A DNA stretch of 64,000 nucleotides from Endothia cerciana (GCA_026119935.1 JALRMH010000007.1:62001-126000), one strand, 5' to 3'. Counted from the first letter of the stretch, positions 1 through 11,789 are shown. The notes: generated by a model not told the origin, from the sequence alone. Numbers and translations are program-made.

Positions 1-3000
1 CTACCGCATTCCGCCGGGCGCCCTTCGCGATCCCAACCGACGTAATTTTTTTTTTTTCATTTTTGGTTTCTGGGCCACGGATAGGCTTGGTGCTATCTAT
101 CAGATGCCTCCTCGACGGGGGATCGCCCGGCAGGTGCAGGCGCACGACCTCAAAACCTTGGCCTCGCCGCGTCGCCCTGTATGCTGGCGCATGACAGGAG
201 CGGCGAGGTCGGGTTGTAGGTCTCTCGGGAGCCAATTGGCAGAGGCTCTTGGGCCTAGGTTGGACAGTGGCATGAGGTTAATTAACCGTGGACTCCAGAC
301 CAGAGATCCCGGTGCGCGGCGGGGAGGTCAGTACATAGTACTGTGGTACAGGTTATAGCGCCGCCGTGACCCACAAGGCTGCCCACCTGGATGGACTTGT
401 TCAAATTCCCAGCTCCCCAAGCCAGCCCTTGGAAAGGGTATCGCAGCCAGCGTACTATGGTACAGCCGACACCGCCCCCGTACACGGTAGTAGTACCATA
501 CATAGTAGTGGTAGTATTGTCCGAGCCCCAGTATCAATGCACCATCGTGTGTGCAAGTATACGCAAGTCCAGCTGGCACCTTCATCTCTCACCTCGTGAT
601 GGGGATAATATTGGGATGTTGGTCCATGGTCCCCCTCAGCACCATGCCAAGCTGGGTACAGCTGGAGCACGTCAGTTCCTCTTTTGTGGACTGACAACGG
701 GTCCTCCGTCGCCTTGTGGGATCATCAAGCCTCGCGAACGCTCACCGTCATGTCATCACCCTGCCGGGCCTGGCCTCCTCCTCCTCCTCCTCCTCCTCCT
801 TCCGCGTTCCGTTCACCGTGTCATCGCGGTGAGAGGGCGGGGGGGGGGGGAGGCATGAGGTCGAGACCGCAAGATCACGGGTGGGCTGAAGGAGTTGAGG
901 TGCCTCTCAGCTCGCAGCCGTGGTGGGTTCTTGTGCTGTTAGTGAGCCCCGCAGGTGAGCGTGTGGCGGCCTAACATCATCATGCTCCTCCCGCTGCTTC
1001 TTTTAGCCAAGAAGGAGCGCTAAGAAGCGGGATCCCTGCCCTCGTGGACAACCAGGGAAGGTCGGTCCCCGCTCGGTTCCCTGCAGGCGAGAGGTACTTG
1101 GCCACGGCATACGGACTACACCGGGTGTTCAGGTACCGTAAGACAGACACTAGGGCACTAGGCGGGCATATGGGCCAAGCCACGCATTGGCGGCAATAAT
1201 TAATTTAAGCGCCCCTGCACAGGGTGGGGCCCGAGATGCGCGGCGGGCCAGTCATGGAGAAGCTGCGCTCGGGAGCCCCTGTTCTTGGTGCGGTCAGGAA
1301 GGGGAAAAAGAGCGTCAGGGCCCAGATTGTTTCTTAGGTCCCGGCCCCAACCCCAGCCCCAGTCCCTGTCCAACAGTAACTAGTCCAGTCCCTGCACCAC
1401 ACCACACCACCACACACTAACGTCCCGGGGGGCGGGGGCCAACAGCTTGGGCTCCCCCCTCCGCCCGCTTCTAGTTCCCATCTTTACTACAATGTACCCC
1501 ATCCCACCGAACATCGTCGTCAGACAGGCAGAGAGGGCACGCACTCACAGCACCCCCCCCCCCCAACCCAAATGCAGCAAGCGAGACGGTGGGTCTCTCT
1601 CTCTCTCTCTCTGGCTGCCATTCGCCGGACCCCATAATCTGCTGTTGGGTCCGGCCCAAGGACGGGGCGCCTGACGCGAAGGCTGTCAATCAGGTACGAT
1701 CTGGGAAAGTAGCCTTTTGAAACGGAGGGTCGCGGCAGAGAAACGAGAGTTTGGACCCTACAGTAGTAGGTCTTGCCTGCACCTGCCTCGTACAGTGGCC
1801 GGCCGTCCACGGTTCGGACACAACACAACATCTTCGCTTCAGCACCATCGGCGGCCCATTTGCAGGTTGGCAATCTGCCGCCGTCGTCAGGCTAATTTAG
1901 GAGATCAAGCGCATGGCCCCAAACTCTACCCCGACGCGGGCCGTTTGGCTACGGCATTTAGCATGGCTATAGGGACCGTCCCCCTTTGGTCACGGCACAC
2001 CACGCCAGAGCAGGCAGAGCCTTTGTTGCCCCCCCCCCCCCCAGCGTCTCTTTGTCCGGCCCCCATTGTTCAGGACAGGGACGGCAGGGCCGCGAAAATG
2101 GGCGCGGCAGGATTGTCGCTCCTGCTGCTACTCTTGGACTTCGCTCACTAAAGGCTCCAGTTCAACCGCCACCCGTCATTCAGCGGTGGGTTGCCAAATA
2201 TAGAGCCTGATCACCACCTCTTCGGCCTCTATCCACTCCAGACAATAGAGCTCGAGCCGTGATTACGTGCCGCCCCAGCACAGCCGTGTCGAGCTGCGCT
2301 GCCCGCCGTAACCACAACCGGATAGTTAGTGCATCCATCTATGGGCGGTCTCGTCTGCCGGGGGGGGGGGGGTGGCCCTTTTCGGGTGGTGCATCGCAGG
2401 TCTACACGGCTGCTTGCTGCACTGCACTGCAACACCCTCTTGTCTCTGGGGGGGCAGCACGGCACATTTCGCAACATCCTCTCTCCTTCCTCTGCTCGAC
2501 TCGGCGGACGGAGGCACGGAAGAAGGGGTCCACGGGGTACCTGAGCCCTATCTGGGTCTACTGGCGGCGTGCGCCCACCACCAGGCACCGTGGCAGGTAC
2601 CGGAGGATAGAGATCTGTCCCCTGCCTCATGCAGTCAGAGACAAGGGCCCCGGCTAATGAGATGGGATCAGCGTTCACCGTCGTCCTCCTCTGGCACTCT
2701 GCCCCCCCCCCCCCCATAGTGTTTCTCCTTCCGTTTTCTGCCAATCCCTCCAATCACTCTTCATCCCTGGTCACTCTTCATCCCTGGTCTGCCCTGCCCT
2801 GCCCTGCCCTGCCCTGCCCTGACCCAGACCCAGCGGGGCCTTCTTTTCCTCGTCCTTCCCTCACCCCGTCCCAACGTCTCGCCCGTTCCTGTCCCTGATC
2901 CCTACTCCCTGCCCGTCGTAATCTGCCCTGACTTGGCTTCACTCGCCCGCCGCCTGCATCTCTCCCCTCCTCTTCTGTCTCTCTCGTCCCTCCCTCCCCT

Positions 3001-3872
3001 CCCCCTTGCCTCCTCCCTCAACTCCTGCCCGCCAGCCCGCGACGTGAGGCCTTCCGTACAACGAAGCGACCGAGCAGATAAGTTCGCGATACCCTCGGCG
3101 GCGTCGTGGATCTCCGACGGCCGCGGCCAGCGTCCACCTCTCACGACGCTTTCGAGGCTAGCCGAGAGATATCATCTCTGAACTCCGGCGCTGATCTCCA
3201 CCGCGCCAAATCTGCAGACGCAGCCCCCCAGCCCAGCTAGCCCGCCCAAAGGGCCGAGCCAGCTCCAACTAGGGCCCCCCTTTTCCGAAATTACACCCAC
3301 GGCCCTCCGCCCAATGTAATGTCTGTCCTGGAATGATCTCGAGACCAACGCAACCCTCGACCTCGCTCTCTCACCTAAATCGCCTCGCCGCCGCCGCCGC
3401 CGCCGCGTTGTGATCCAGTCCATCACAACTCATCCCGACGGGTCTCTCGTCAAGTCGCTCATTTGGCACACCTCATCCAGCGTTGTTTCGACGCCGGCCT
3501 CTTCACCGTCCGGTTCAATAGAACTGTCAGTGCCCCTGACGCTCCCTCGGTCCTCATCCATCCCTTACCTCGTGCGCCAGGCCGCGCTGTGGAGCTGAGG
3601 CCAGCTGGGTTTTTCTGCGAGGCAGGGTTGCCCGTACTGACCGTCCTCTCTCTTCATGCAGATTACACTCGTTGACTCTATTGTCAAGTACATTCGTTAC
3701 TCTCTCTCATTCCCGACAGTGAGTTTCTCATCGCCGTCGCCCTCACCTGTCCGGGCGCTGACATCTTTCGAGATCAGCTGCAGAGCAAAATCCTGCCCAT
3801 ATCTGGCTTCTAACCCCCAGCAGACAATCATTCGAAGAACTGCCACGCATGAATTGGCCATAGATCCGCAGG
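1..3872. other. Intergenic region and long leader upstream of msb2
   Basis: No reading frame here looks like a real protein. Visible are a (CCT)n tract near 775-800, a TC microsatellite near 1594-1611, C/G homopolymers (2029-2042, 2360-2372, 2701-2716), a CCCTG pentamer array near 2793-2822 and a direct repeat of a 'cactcttcatccctggt' unit near 2755-2790. GTAC-rich inverted motifs lie at 327-352 and 448-515. The last 900 bases are pyrimidine-rich, as in a fungal promoter and 5' leader. A possible leader intron has a donor at 3719 (GTGAGT), a branch-like GCTGAC near 3756 and an acceptor AG ending at 3777. Confidence 0.6.
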
Positions 3873-6800
3873 ATGCAGACAAAGCCGCTTCTGGTCGCTG
3901 CGCTGGCGGCTGTCTCGACGCTCGCCAGCGCAGAGCCAGTGGCCAAACCCAGGATATACTTCCCCCGGGAGGTCAGGAGGTCATTCCCAAACGTGACTGC
4001 CACCACCAGCTTTACGTCTTCGGTTGCCTCCCCGTCATCAACTGTTGAGATCACCACCCTGGACCAGTCCTCGGCGCAACTCAGCCGGTCAGTGGTGGAT
4101 CTGACGAGCCTGACGAGCCTGACGGCGAACTTGGGAGCGAGCCTTGGATCATCATCATCTTCTCAATTCCAGTCCGGGTCCGATACCGATGCCTTCGGTG
4201 GGACATCATCCTTTACCCCTTCAGGGGCCGCGTCTTCCAGCGACCCGGAGTCGTCCTCGACGACAGCAGAAGCCGCCTCGTCCTCCGCCGGCAGCAGCTC
4301 TGCCGATGCTGACAGCAGTTCCTCGACAGCAACCTCTGCTGCCACCCAGAGCGCTACACAAGCGGCTGGTCAGGCCTCGTCCTCGAGCGTCGAATCCGCT
4401 GCCTCCGCCGCCGCCAGCTCCGGCACGCAAGCTACGGCTCAGGCCTCGTCGTCAGCTGTTGACACTACTACCGCCGCCTCCGCCGCCGCAAGCTCCGGCA
4501 CGCAAGCTACGGCTCAGGCCTCGTCGTCAGCTGTTGACACTACTACCGCCACCTCCGCCGCCGCCAGCTCCGGCACGCAAGCTACGGCTCAGGCCTCGTC
4601 GTCAAATGTTGACACTACTACCGCCGCCGCGTCCACGACTTCTATATGGCTATTCCCAACAGGCACCTCCCAACAAACCTCATCTAGCGCGAGCAGCTCG
4701 GTGGCGAGCACTGATGTTACGTCGAGCGGAGCCGTTGTTACCTCGACTGGGTCCAGCACAGACCTCCCAGCCTCAGCAGCCTCATCTGCTTCGGCCACCA
4801 ATGCGGCAACCACGGTGGGCCTTGGCTTGAGCAGCGTTATCTCCCAGGTTCGCAGCGATGTCAGCAGCCTAGCCTCCGACGTCAGCAGTATTCTTGCGCC
4901 GACCACGGCGACAACCTCGGACACCGCTATCACTTCGCAGTCATCTGCCACTGGAGCCTCATCTTCTGCAACCGCCGATCAGACCGCCACATCAGCCAGT
5001 GTCACCGCGATCAGCTCTGGTATTTCGGGCTCGGGAACAGGCGTCGTCACTCAGTCTCCCACCACTACAAGCTCGGATTTCCTGAGCTCGCTCGTGAACA
5101 CCTTGACATCTATTCTTCAGCCCACAACAACCGACTCCTCGAGTGTTGAAGCAACCTCCAGCACTGAAGCTTCGCCGGGCACTGTCGCGACCACGAGTGC
5201 CTCGGGCACAGGTACTACTTCTGCGGCCGTGGTGCCTACCACTACAAGCTCGGATCCACTGAGCTCGTTCCTGAGCAGCGTGACGGCCAGTCTTTTACCC
5301 ACAACAACCGACTTGAGCACTGCGATCTTGTCCGGTTCGGGCACAGGCTCTGCAACGGTGACGGCCAGCAGCACGAACTCGGACACTCCCGGCTCAGGCT
5401 CAGCGACAGGCTCAGCGACAGGCTCAGCTTCGGGCACAGGCTCTGCGACAGTGACGAACCCTCTGACCTCGATCATAGACAGCCTGACTGACATTCTGCC
5501 CACAACGACCGCCTCATCAAGTGTTGTAGTACCGTCTGGCTCCTCGGGCGTTACTGGATCTGCTACTGGGACTGCTACGGGTTCGTCTACTGGGCCATCT
5601 GGGTCTTTGGCCAGTGCTTCGGGCACTGGCGCTACCGGTACCCCGTCGGGCGCTACCCTGACTGGCACGGGCTTCGGGACCGGGCCTACTTCGTCCATTG
5701 GGCCATCTGGGTCGGCTAGCCAGTCGGCCACTGTTTCGGGCACTGGTGTCACCGTTTCTCCGTCGGGCACAGGCCAGAGTGGCACAGCCAGCACCACTTT
5801 GTTTACTGGCTCCGCAAGCCCGACGGGTACGGATGTCCCGGTGACCAACACCACGGACACTACAATCCCTACCTCGACCCAGACGCTCGCCACCGTGTCG
5901 GAGAACTCTACAGCGAGCGAGGGCGGGACCTCGACTTCGAGCTTGCCGACCACCGTGACGCTGTCTCCCAGCGACACCACTTCCGCTACGGAGTCGGTGT
6001 CGTCTACCTCGGAGGTTTCTGCAACTGCCACGTCGACCATCGTGGCCGTCACAACTACGTCGGTATCTTCGCAGAGTTTCGGCACCAGCCTACTTCCGAC
6101 CTCCACCATCACGGACACGTCAGCCTCTTGGTTGCCCACGACAATTATCGTTGCGCCAACCACAAGCACGGTCACTGGCACCACCGCAAGCTCTACGTCG
6201 ACCGTTTCCACAACGTTGCCAAAGGCCATCACTCCCAACAGCGCCACCTCGCCGATCCCTGACGGAACCGAGGAGATCCAAATTGCCTTCAAGGAGCCTC
6301 TGAACTACCAATTCGTGGCCACTCATTCGAAGTCCGCCGCCCAGCTGCTTCAGGGCGTGCCGGAGCTGCTTATCTACGAAGGCCAGATCGCCAACGCCTC
6401 TCTTGTCCAGATACGGAGGCTTGAGCCGCTCGACACTACGGACGCGTATGGCTTCATCACGACCCTCGCGATCTGCACCTACCCTACCAATCTGGTTAGC
6501 ACTCTCGCTCTGGATGTCAAGATCCCATCTGCCAGGCTGTATCAAGACAAAGGAGAGCCGCTCCTTTATAACATCTCGCAGCAGATCAACTCCGCCATTG
6601 GTATCTACATAGGCGATGGCGTGGGTGACTCGAGCACATCGGGATCGTCTGATGGTTCTGGCAGCACCGGATCATCCTCCGGAAGCGGCAGTGACGGTGG
6701 TACCTTCGCCAACACCTCATCCTCCGGTACCTCTTCGAGCCAGAAGGCCAAGACAGTCGGTATTGCTGTCGGAGCTTGCGCACTGGCTGGCGCCTATGGA

Positions 6801-7085
6801 GGCGCGATGTTCCTCATTGCTCGGCGGTACAAGAGGAAGAGACTTGCGCGTACTCGATCTAGCTCACTCTCGGACCCGTCGATGCGCCAGACAGGCAGCC
6901 CTGCCCTGATGGGCGGTGCGCTCATGAGCCGCGACTTCTCTAACTACGGAGCCGTCTCTGGCGGCGGGGTGTCCGGCGGCGGACGTGACAGCCATGGCAG
7001 CGGCAGGAGCAACATGAACAACTCAGGCCGCACGGCCTACATCTCTGCTCCTGTTGCGGCCGAGAACTCACTGGGATGGAACTGA
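3873..7085 (+). CDS. msb2: Msb2-type signalling mucin (osmosensor/surface sensor)
   Basis: Single-exon, 1070 aa. Residues 1-20 form a signal peptide ending in LASA. About residues 30-790 are an extremely Ser/Thr/Ala/Gly-rich stalk suited to O-mannosylation. It contains three 25-residue tandem repeats (4401-4625). Residues ~797-905 are a non-repetitive extracellular domain with N-x-S/T sites, matching the Msb2 domain next to the membrane. A Ser/Gly linker follows, then one membrane segment (962-983) and an 87-residue basic, Ser/Gly-rich cytoplasmic tail ending in SAPVAAENSLGWN, a C-terminus I associate with filamentous-fungal Msb2. In this family the protein acts at the plasma membrane upstream of Cdc42/Ste20 and the pathogenicity/filamentation MAP kinase, sensing hard surfaces and cell-wall stress, and is activated by shedding of the mucin ectodomain. 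The architecture is seen directly; the role comes from the family. The long antisense frame here is a composition shadow. Confidence 0.9.
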   Translation: MQTKPLLVAALAAVSTLASAEPVAKPRIYFPREVRRSFPNVTATTSFTSSVASPSSTVEITTLDQSSAQLSRSVVDLTSLTSLTANLGASLGSSSSSQFQSGSDTDAFGGTSSFTPSGAASSSDPESSSTTAEAASSSAGSSSADADSSSSTATSAATQSATQAAGQASSSSVESAASAAASSGTQATAQASSSAVDTTTAASAAASSGTQATAQASSSAVDTTTATSAAASSGTQATAQASSSNVDTTTAAASTTSIWLFPTGTSQQTSSSASSSVASTDVTSSGAVVTSTGSSTDLPASAASSASATNAATTVGLGLSSVISQVRSDVSSLASDVSSILAPTTATTSDTAITSQSSATGASSSATADQTATSASVTAISSGISGSGTGVVTQSPTTTSSDFLSSLVNTLTSILQPTTTDSSSVEATSSTEASPGTVATTSASGTGTTSAAVVPTTTSSDPLSSFLSSVTASLLPTTTDLSTAILSGSGTGSATVTASSTNSDTPGSGSATGSATGSASGTGSATVTNPLTSIIDSLTDILPTTTASSSVVVPSGSSGVTGSATGTATGSSTGPSGSLASASGTGATGTPSGATLTGTGFGTGPTSSIGPSGSASQSATVSGTGVTVSPSGTGQSGTASTTLFTGSASPTGTDVPVTNTTDTTIPTSTQTLATVSENSTASEGGTSTSSLPTTVTLSPSDTTSATESVSSTSEVSATATSTIVAVTTTSVSSQSFGTSLLPTSTITDTSASWLPTTIIVAPTTSTVTGTTASSTSTVSTTLPKAITPNSATSPIPDGTEEIQIAFKEPLNYQFVATHSKSAAQLLQGVPELLIYEGQIANASLVQIRRLEPLDTTDAYGFITTLAICTYPTNLVSTLALDVKIPSARLYQDKGEPLLYNISQQINSAIGIYIGDGVGDSSTSGSSDGSGSTGSSSGSGSDGGTFANTSSSGTSSSQKAKTVGIAVGACALAGAYGGAMFLIARRYKRKRLARTRSSSLSDPSMRQTGSPALMGGALMSRDFSNYGAVSGGGVSGGGRDSHGSGRSNMNNSGRTAYISAPVAAENSLGWN
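4401..4625 (+). repeat. Three 75-bp in-frame tandem repeats in the msb2 stalk
   Basis: Three consecutive copies begin at 4401, 4476 and 4551. They are almost identical at the nucleotide level (the third ends in AAT GTT instead of GCT GTT) and encode 25-residue Ser/Ala/Thr/Gln units. Near-identity of DNA as well as protein suggests recent duplication or conversion, and hence likely length polymorphism. Confidence 0.9.
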
Positions 7086-8308
7086 TCTGGTGACATCGAC
7101 GCATACTGTTTTTTGCATAACGCACATGACGGCATTTTTATTTTTTGTTTCTCGTTCACATTACGATACCCTTCTGATCCGCTTCAGCGCACAGCATGTT
7201 AACGGTGTGGACCTATCGAGTCACGAGGCAAAGACTGCGCAAAGAGAAGCGCGGTCGGTTATCATGTGGTGTTACATATTGTTTTAACCTTCGTCTCGAT
7301 GGGTTGTCAACCACATCTACCTTATTTGACATAGCCTGCAGTTGCCTTAGAGGACCAGTCTCATATTTCCGGCGGCTTTGGTCTGGCAGCGGGGAAACTG
7401 CTTTTAATATCTTATTTTTTAACAGGAGATGGATGAGGTTGCACGAAGCGAGGCGAGCGACGGTGAAGATAACCGACAGGCGCCGCGCGTGGGGAGGCGC
7501 TAAGAGAAGGGGACGAGGAGACAAAATAATGCAGTCAGAGGCTCTCATGAGCAAACTGTTATGGAGATGTACATTCGGGGGGGGTGGGGGGGGGGGTTTA
7601 AGGATACCATGAATCTGGGGAGGAGAAGTAAGGTGCATTTGATTTGGATATCAAATGGCATAGCAGACAAACGCCTCGAACATGAGGGATTTCCATTGCC
7701 CTGTACCATTCTCTTACCATATAAAGAAAACACCACCAAAAAAGACAATCTAGACGATACGTCGTGGTCTTCTGACCCGACTCTTTAAAGCTCGATGTCT
7801 TCTGCTTCCTTCTGCCCGCGGTTCAAGTGAAGCGTTTCGTCACTGTGTAACTGATCTGACGACTTATCCCCACGGCACTGGGACATGAACCCCACGAGGA
7901 TACTGTTTTCGCCATAATGCGCCAACTGGCAGACATGGCGGTGTCACAAGCAGTCGGCAATATTGCATAATGAGAGGTGTGTTGACGCCACGCGATCCCG
8001 GCTTAGCCGCAACAGTCAAAGGCGGTCGACAAAGGGACGGGTGGAGAGGCGGTGGTCGTTCACCCCTGTTTGACGACCTGGCTGGCTGGCCTGTGATGAC
8101 CCCCCTGATATATCTTATATCTCGATACATGAACCTTTGCCTGTGGGTATAGCATCTGGATATCCTCCCAACACCATGCCCCCCAATCCACGCGTGTGAG
8201 CGTCATTCGTCCTTGGCTGCAGCGTCGTTCCCGGCCATCCACCCCCGCGCGACGCAAGCCGTCCAGTTTTGCAGGCGCGGACCCCCCCTGAATCGGCCTC
8301 GGGGAAGG
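7086..8308. other. Intergenic: msb2 3' region and MFS gene promoter
   Basis: The stretch after msb2 is relatively AT-rich with T-runs, as expected for a 3' UTR. A G/T homopolymer block lies at 7578-7598. I found no reading frame with protein-like features. Confidence 0.55.
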
Positions 8309-8543
8309 ATGGGCGAGGCAGAGAGCAGCCGACTGGCTGCTATGAGGGACTCCACAGCCGGGGATGAGGACCTGACGTCGCCGGGAAGCGTTCACCTCAC
8401 GCCGGACAGCAGCAACGGGGAGGACGGCCTAGATGATGATGACGTCCCAGCAGCAGACCCTCTCCTGAGGAACGGGCAGGGGGAGGTCTACGAGATGCGC
8501 GAGGGCATCAGCCACGGAGGGCAAGGCCCGGAGGAACACTACT

Positions 8544-8574
<31 letters not shown>

Positions 8575-9782
8575 CGATGATGATGATGAGGTTGTCTTTA
8601 CTGCTGAGGAGGAGCGCGCCGTCGTGAGGGAATTTGACCGGCGGCTGGTCCTCTTCGTCGCGCTCCTGTATCTGCTGAGCTTCCTGGACCGCTCGAGTGA
8701 GTGCTTAGCTCTCTTTCCCGCCAAGTGTCTGCCTTACGACCTCATCCCTTCCTTGTGCTCCTGATGAATCCATCACGCTTATGGCTGGGGAGGGTGGATC
8801 CTTCGCGCTCCTACCTAGCCGCCGAGTACGGGCCCATGTGGCGTCCAGACTATCCCCTATCTATCTCATCAGAGATGGCGCATCGGACGGGGGGCGCTAT
8901 TGACAAGTGTCGTGAGCGCTGGACAATAGCGACGGAGGTTTTTCCCGGAAAGAGTGACCTCTGACTAAAGCCATTCCTATTCATAGATATTGGCAATGCC
9001 TTCGTGGCCGGGATGGACGAGGACCTGCTCCAGCGCACCGACCCCATGAGCGTCTTCCAGAATAGACCACCCGACGGCGACTACTACGAGTGGGCCCTCA
9101 CGGCGTTCTATGCCGCCTACATCGCCTTCGAGTGGCTGTCGCTGCTGTGGGACACCATCCCGGCCCACATCTATGTCGCCGCGATCGTGCTGTCCTGGGG
9201 TGTCGTGGCGTCGCTGCAGGCGATCGTGTCGTCGTATCCCGGCCTGATCGCGCTGCGCTTCCTGCTGGGGATCGGCGAGGCCGGGTTCACCGGGATCCCC
9301 ATCTACCTGAGCTTCTTCTTCCGGAGGGAGGAACTGGCGCTGCGGACTGCGGTTTTCATCTCCGGTAAGGACAGCCCGCCCCCGTCTCTGCCCCGCCTGC
9401 CTGCCTGCCTGCCTCATCCCCAAGGAACGGGGAGCGTGGGCAGGGGCGAGAGATGAGCTCCCCCGCTGGCCGACCACACACACAGGGCGCTGACCCCGAT
9501 CACAGCTGCGCCGCTGGCCACGACGTTCGCCTCCTCCCTGGCGTGGCTGATCCTCAAGCTCGGCGAGGACGGCCCCATCGCGCCGTGGAGGCTGCTCTTC
9601 CTCCTCGAGGGCTTCCCGGCCGTCCTGGTGGCCACGCTCGCGTGGAGGGTCATCCCCGACTCCCCGGAGCGGGCCCCCTACCTCACGGGGCGGGAGAAGC
9701 TCATCGCCCGGCAGCGGCTCCTCGCCGACGGCCATGGGCAGCACCACGGCAAGGGCAAACGCGCCGCCGGTGACGAGGATGA

Positions 9783-9813
<31 letters not shown>

Positions 9814-10578
9814 CGAGACATGTACCCAGGCTCGACCGCGCGCTGCTGCCAGGGCCTGTGCGCGGTGCTGCTCGACCCGGTCCCCTGGACGACGGCCGCC
9901 GTCTTCTTCCTGACCAACGTGGCCTACTCCTCCCTCCCCGTCTTCCTGCCCAGCATCCTGACGCAGATGGGCCACTCCCCGCTCACGGCCCAGGCCCTCG
10001 CCGCCCCGCCGTACCTCGTCTCCTTCCTCGTCGTGCTCGCCGTCGCGGCGGCGTCCGACGCGCTCCAGGCGCGCGCGTACCTGATCGCCGCCGCCGCCCT
10101 CGCCTCCGCCCTGGGCTACACCTTCCTCGCGCTGGCCCGCCCGCTCGGCGGCGCCCTGGGCCTGGGCGGCGGCATGGAGATGGCGCGGTACCTGGCCATC
10201 TACCCGGCGGCCGCCGGGTTCTTCTGCGTCGTCGTGCTGACCATCGCGTGGAACGTGAACAACGCCCGCGGCCGCGGCCACAAGGGCGGCGGCTTCGCGC
10301 TGATGCAGGCCGTCGGCCAGTGCGGGCCGCTCGTGGGCACGAGGCTGTACCCGGCGGCGGACGCGCCGTGGTTCGGGAGGGGGATGGGGGTGTGCGCGGC
10401 GTGCATGTTCGGGGTGGCGGCGCTGGCCGTGGGCCTGAGGTGGCATCTTGCGCGGGCGAACAGGCGGATGGACAGGGGGGCCGGGGAGGGCGACGCCGGG
10501 GAGGCGGAGGGGCTGGTGGCCGGGGGCAGGGGGGAGGGGTCCGCGACGGGGGGCGAGGGCTTCCGGTACATGTTGTGA
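8309..10578 (+). CDS. MFS transporter, anion:cation symporter (Dal5-like) family
   Basis: Exons 8309-8696, 8987-9364 and 9506-10578 join in phase to give 612 aa. The introns (290 and 141 nt) have GTGAGT and GTAAGG donors and CTGAC/CTAA branch sites. The joined sequence reads LDRSNIGNAFVAGM across intron 1, the classic end of TM1 and following loop in the ACS family, which includes allantoate, nicotinate and vitamin permeases. About ten further hydrophobic segments follow, with the RFLLGIGEAGF motif in the N-terminal half. The N-terminal cytoplasmic tail (~100 residues) is very acidic, with a run of Asp residues (8541-8590), and the central loop has a Gly/Asp homopolymer stretch. Codon use is extremely GC3-rich in exon 3. 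The substrate cannot be read from sequence. The gene converges on the ribokinase, with 130 bases between their stops. Confidence 0.85.
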
Positions 10579-10708
10579 CATGTGTATGATCCCTCCGGTG
10601 AATCTACATACAAAGTGGCTTTCTCATAGCATGCGAGGGGCATCACGCGTGGCCCGGGGCTGTGGCCCTATGAGGCTTCTTCTCCTGATTCGGGGTGATA
10701 CCCCCCCC

Positions 10709-11789
10709 TCACGCCAGCTCGTCCCTCCAGGGGATGCTGTCCTGCGCCCCCTTCCTCCCCACCGTCCTCGCGGCCGCCCGGTTTGCCTTCCTCACCGCCG
10801 CGCCGGCGTCAAAGCCCCCCCTGCTGCCCACCACCTCCAGCGCGTACTGGCCCACGAACGTATCGCCCGCGGCGGTGGTGTCGACGACCTCACCCACCCT
10901 CTCGGCGGGGACCAGCGCCTCCTCGGCCCCGGCCATGAAGTAGACGCCCCGGCCGCCCAGCGTGATGACCACCGCCGCGGCGCCCTTCCGCGCGAACCAG
11001 CCCGCCGCCTCCCTGCACCCCTCGGCGGTGTCGAGCCTCTCCACCGGCAGGCCCGAGAGGGTCGACGCCTCCGTCTCGTTCACGACCAGGTGGGCGAGGC
11101 CGGCGTACGCCTCGTCCGGCAGCCGCACCGCGGGCGCCGGGTTCAGCAGGACGGGGACGCCCTCGCGCCGCGCGGCCCCGAGCGCCAGCAGGACCGTCGG
11201 CAGGGGCACCTCGAGCTGCATGACCAGCAGGTCCGGCCCCGCCCCCCCGCCGGGCCCGCCAAACACCCGCGGGCCGATGGCGCGGGAAAAGTCGGCGGGC
11301 GCCACGCCCAGGTGGTTGGCCTCGGGGCTGAGCACGATCCGGTTCTGGCCCGTGGGCTCGTCCACGATGATGATGGCGATGCCCGTCTTGAGGGACGCCG
11401 GGGCGGCCACGCCGGACACGTCGACCCCGTGCGAGGAGAGGTTGGCGAGCAGCATCTCGCCGTAGGTGTCGGCCCCCACCGCGCCGACCATGGCGACGTG
11501 GGCCGTGGCGCCGGTGGGGGGGGCGCCACCCTCGCCGGGGGGGCGGGACCGCGAGAGCTTCGCGCAGGCCACGGCCTGGTTCGCGCCCTGGGGGTTGGTT
11601 CAGCAGACGGCGACACCGGAAGAGGAGGGGGGTTTGGGTGGGGCCGCTGACCTTGCCGCCGGGGGAGACGGCGAAGGAGTTTGACGTGAGCGTCTCGCCG
11701 GGCTCCGGGTGGTGAGGGACGTAGGAGACCAGGTCGATGTTGAGGGAGCCCAGCACGCAGATGCGCGGGAGGGATGGGTCAGCTGCCAT
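10709..11789 (-). CDS. rbk1: Ribokinase (PfkB family)
   Basis: Exons 11789-11652 and 11587-10709, 338 aa, with one 64-nt intron (GTCAGC donor, CCAG acceptor). The splice restores PGGKGANQA, the ribokinase ribose-binding signature, exactly at the junction. The start ATG is followed by a beta strand with LGSLNIDLV. The second PfkB signature is DTTAAGDTFVG near the C-terminus, with the catalytic Asp in GD; the usual first Gly-Ala reads Ala-Ala, which is common in fungal ribokinases. The enzyme phosphorylates D-ribose to ribose-5-phosphate in the cytosol, returning nucleoside-derived ribose to the pentose phosphate pathway. Length and both signatures fit well. A related PfkB sugar kinase is possible but less likely, given the NxxLVSYVPHHPEPGET motif typical of ribokinases. 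Confidence 0.9.

Noticed and set aside
391..858. 155-codon frame upstream of msb2
   Set aside because: Includes translated simple repeats (Leu run from CCT/CTC) and no protein-like features.
4144..4830. Pro/Arg-rich frame within msb2 (+1 frame)
   Set aside because: It follows the 75-bp repeat exactly out of frame and is not an independent gene.
5117..6292. 391-codon open frame antisense to msb2
   Set aside because: It mirrors the Ser/Thr codon bias of msb2 and has a Val/Pro/Glu-rich composition with no domain, so it is a shadow frame.
8977..10581. 534-codon open frame antisense to the MFS transporter
   Set aside because: Arg/Gly/Glu-rich low-complexity translation of GC3-rich codons; it also crosses the sense introns, which real MFS splice sites and motifs explain.
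11143..11616. Second long minus-strand frame over the ribokinase
   Set aside because: Ser/Pro/Arg-rich shadow of the ribokinase frame.
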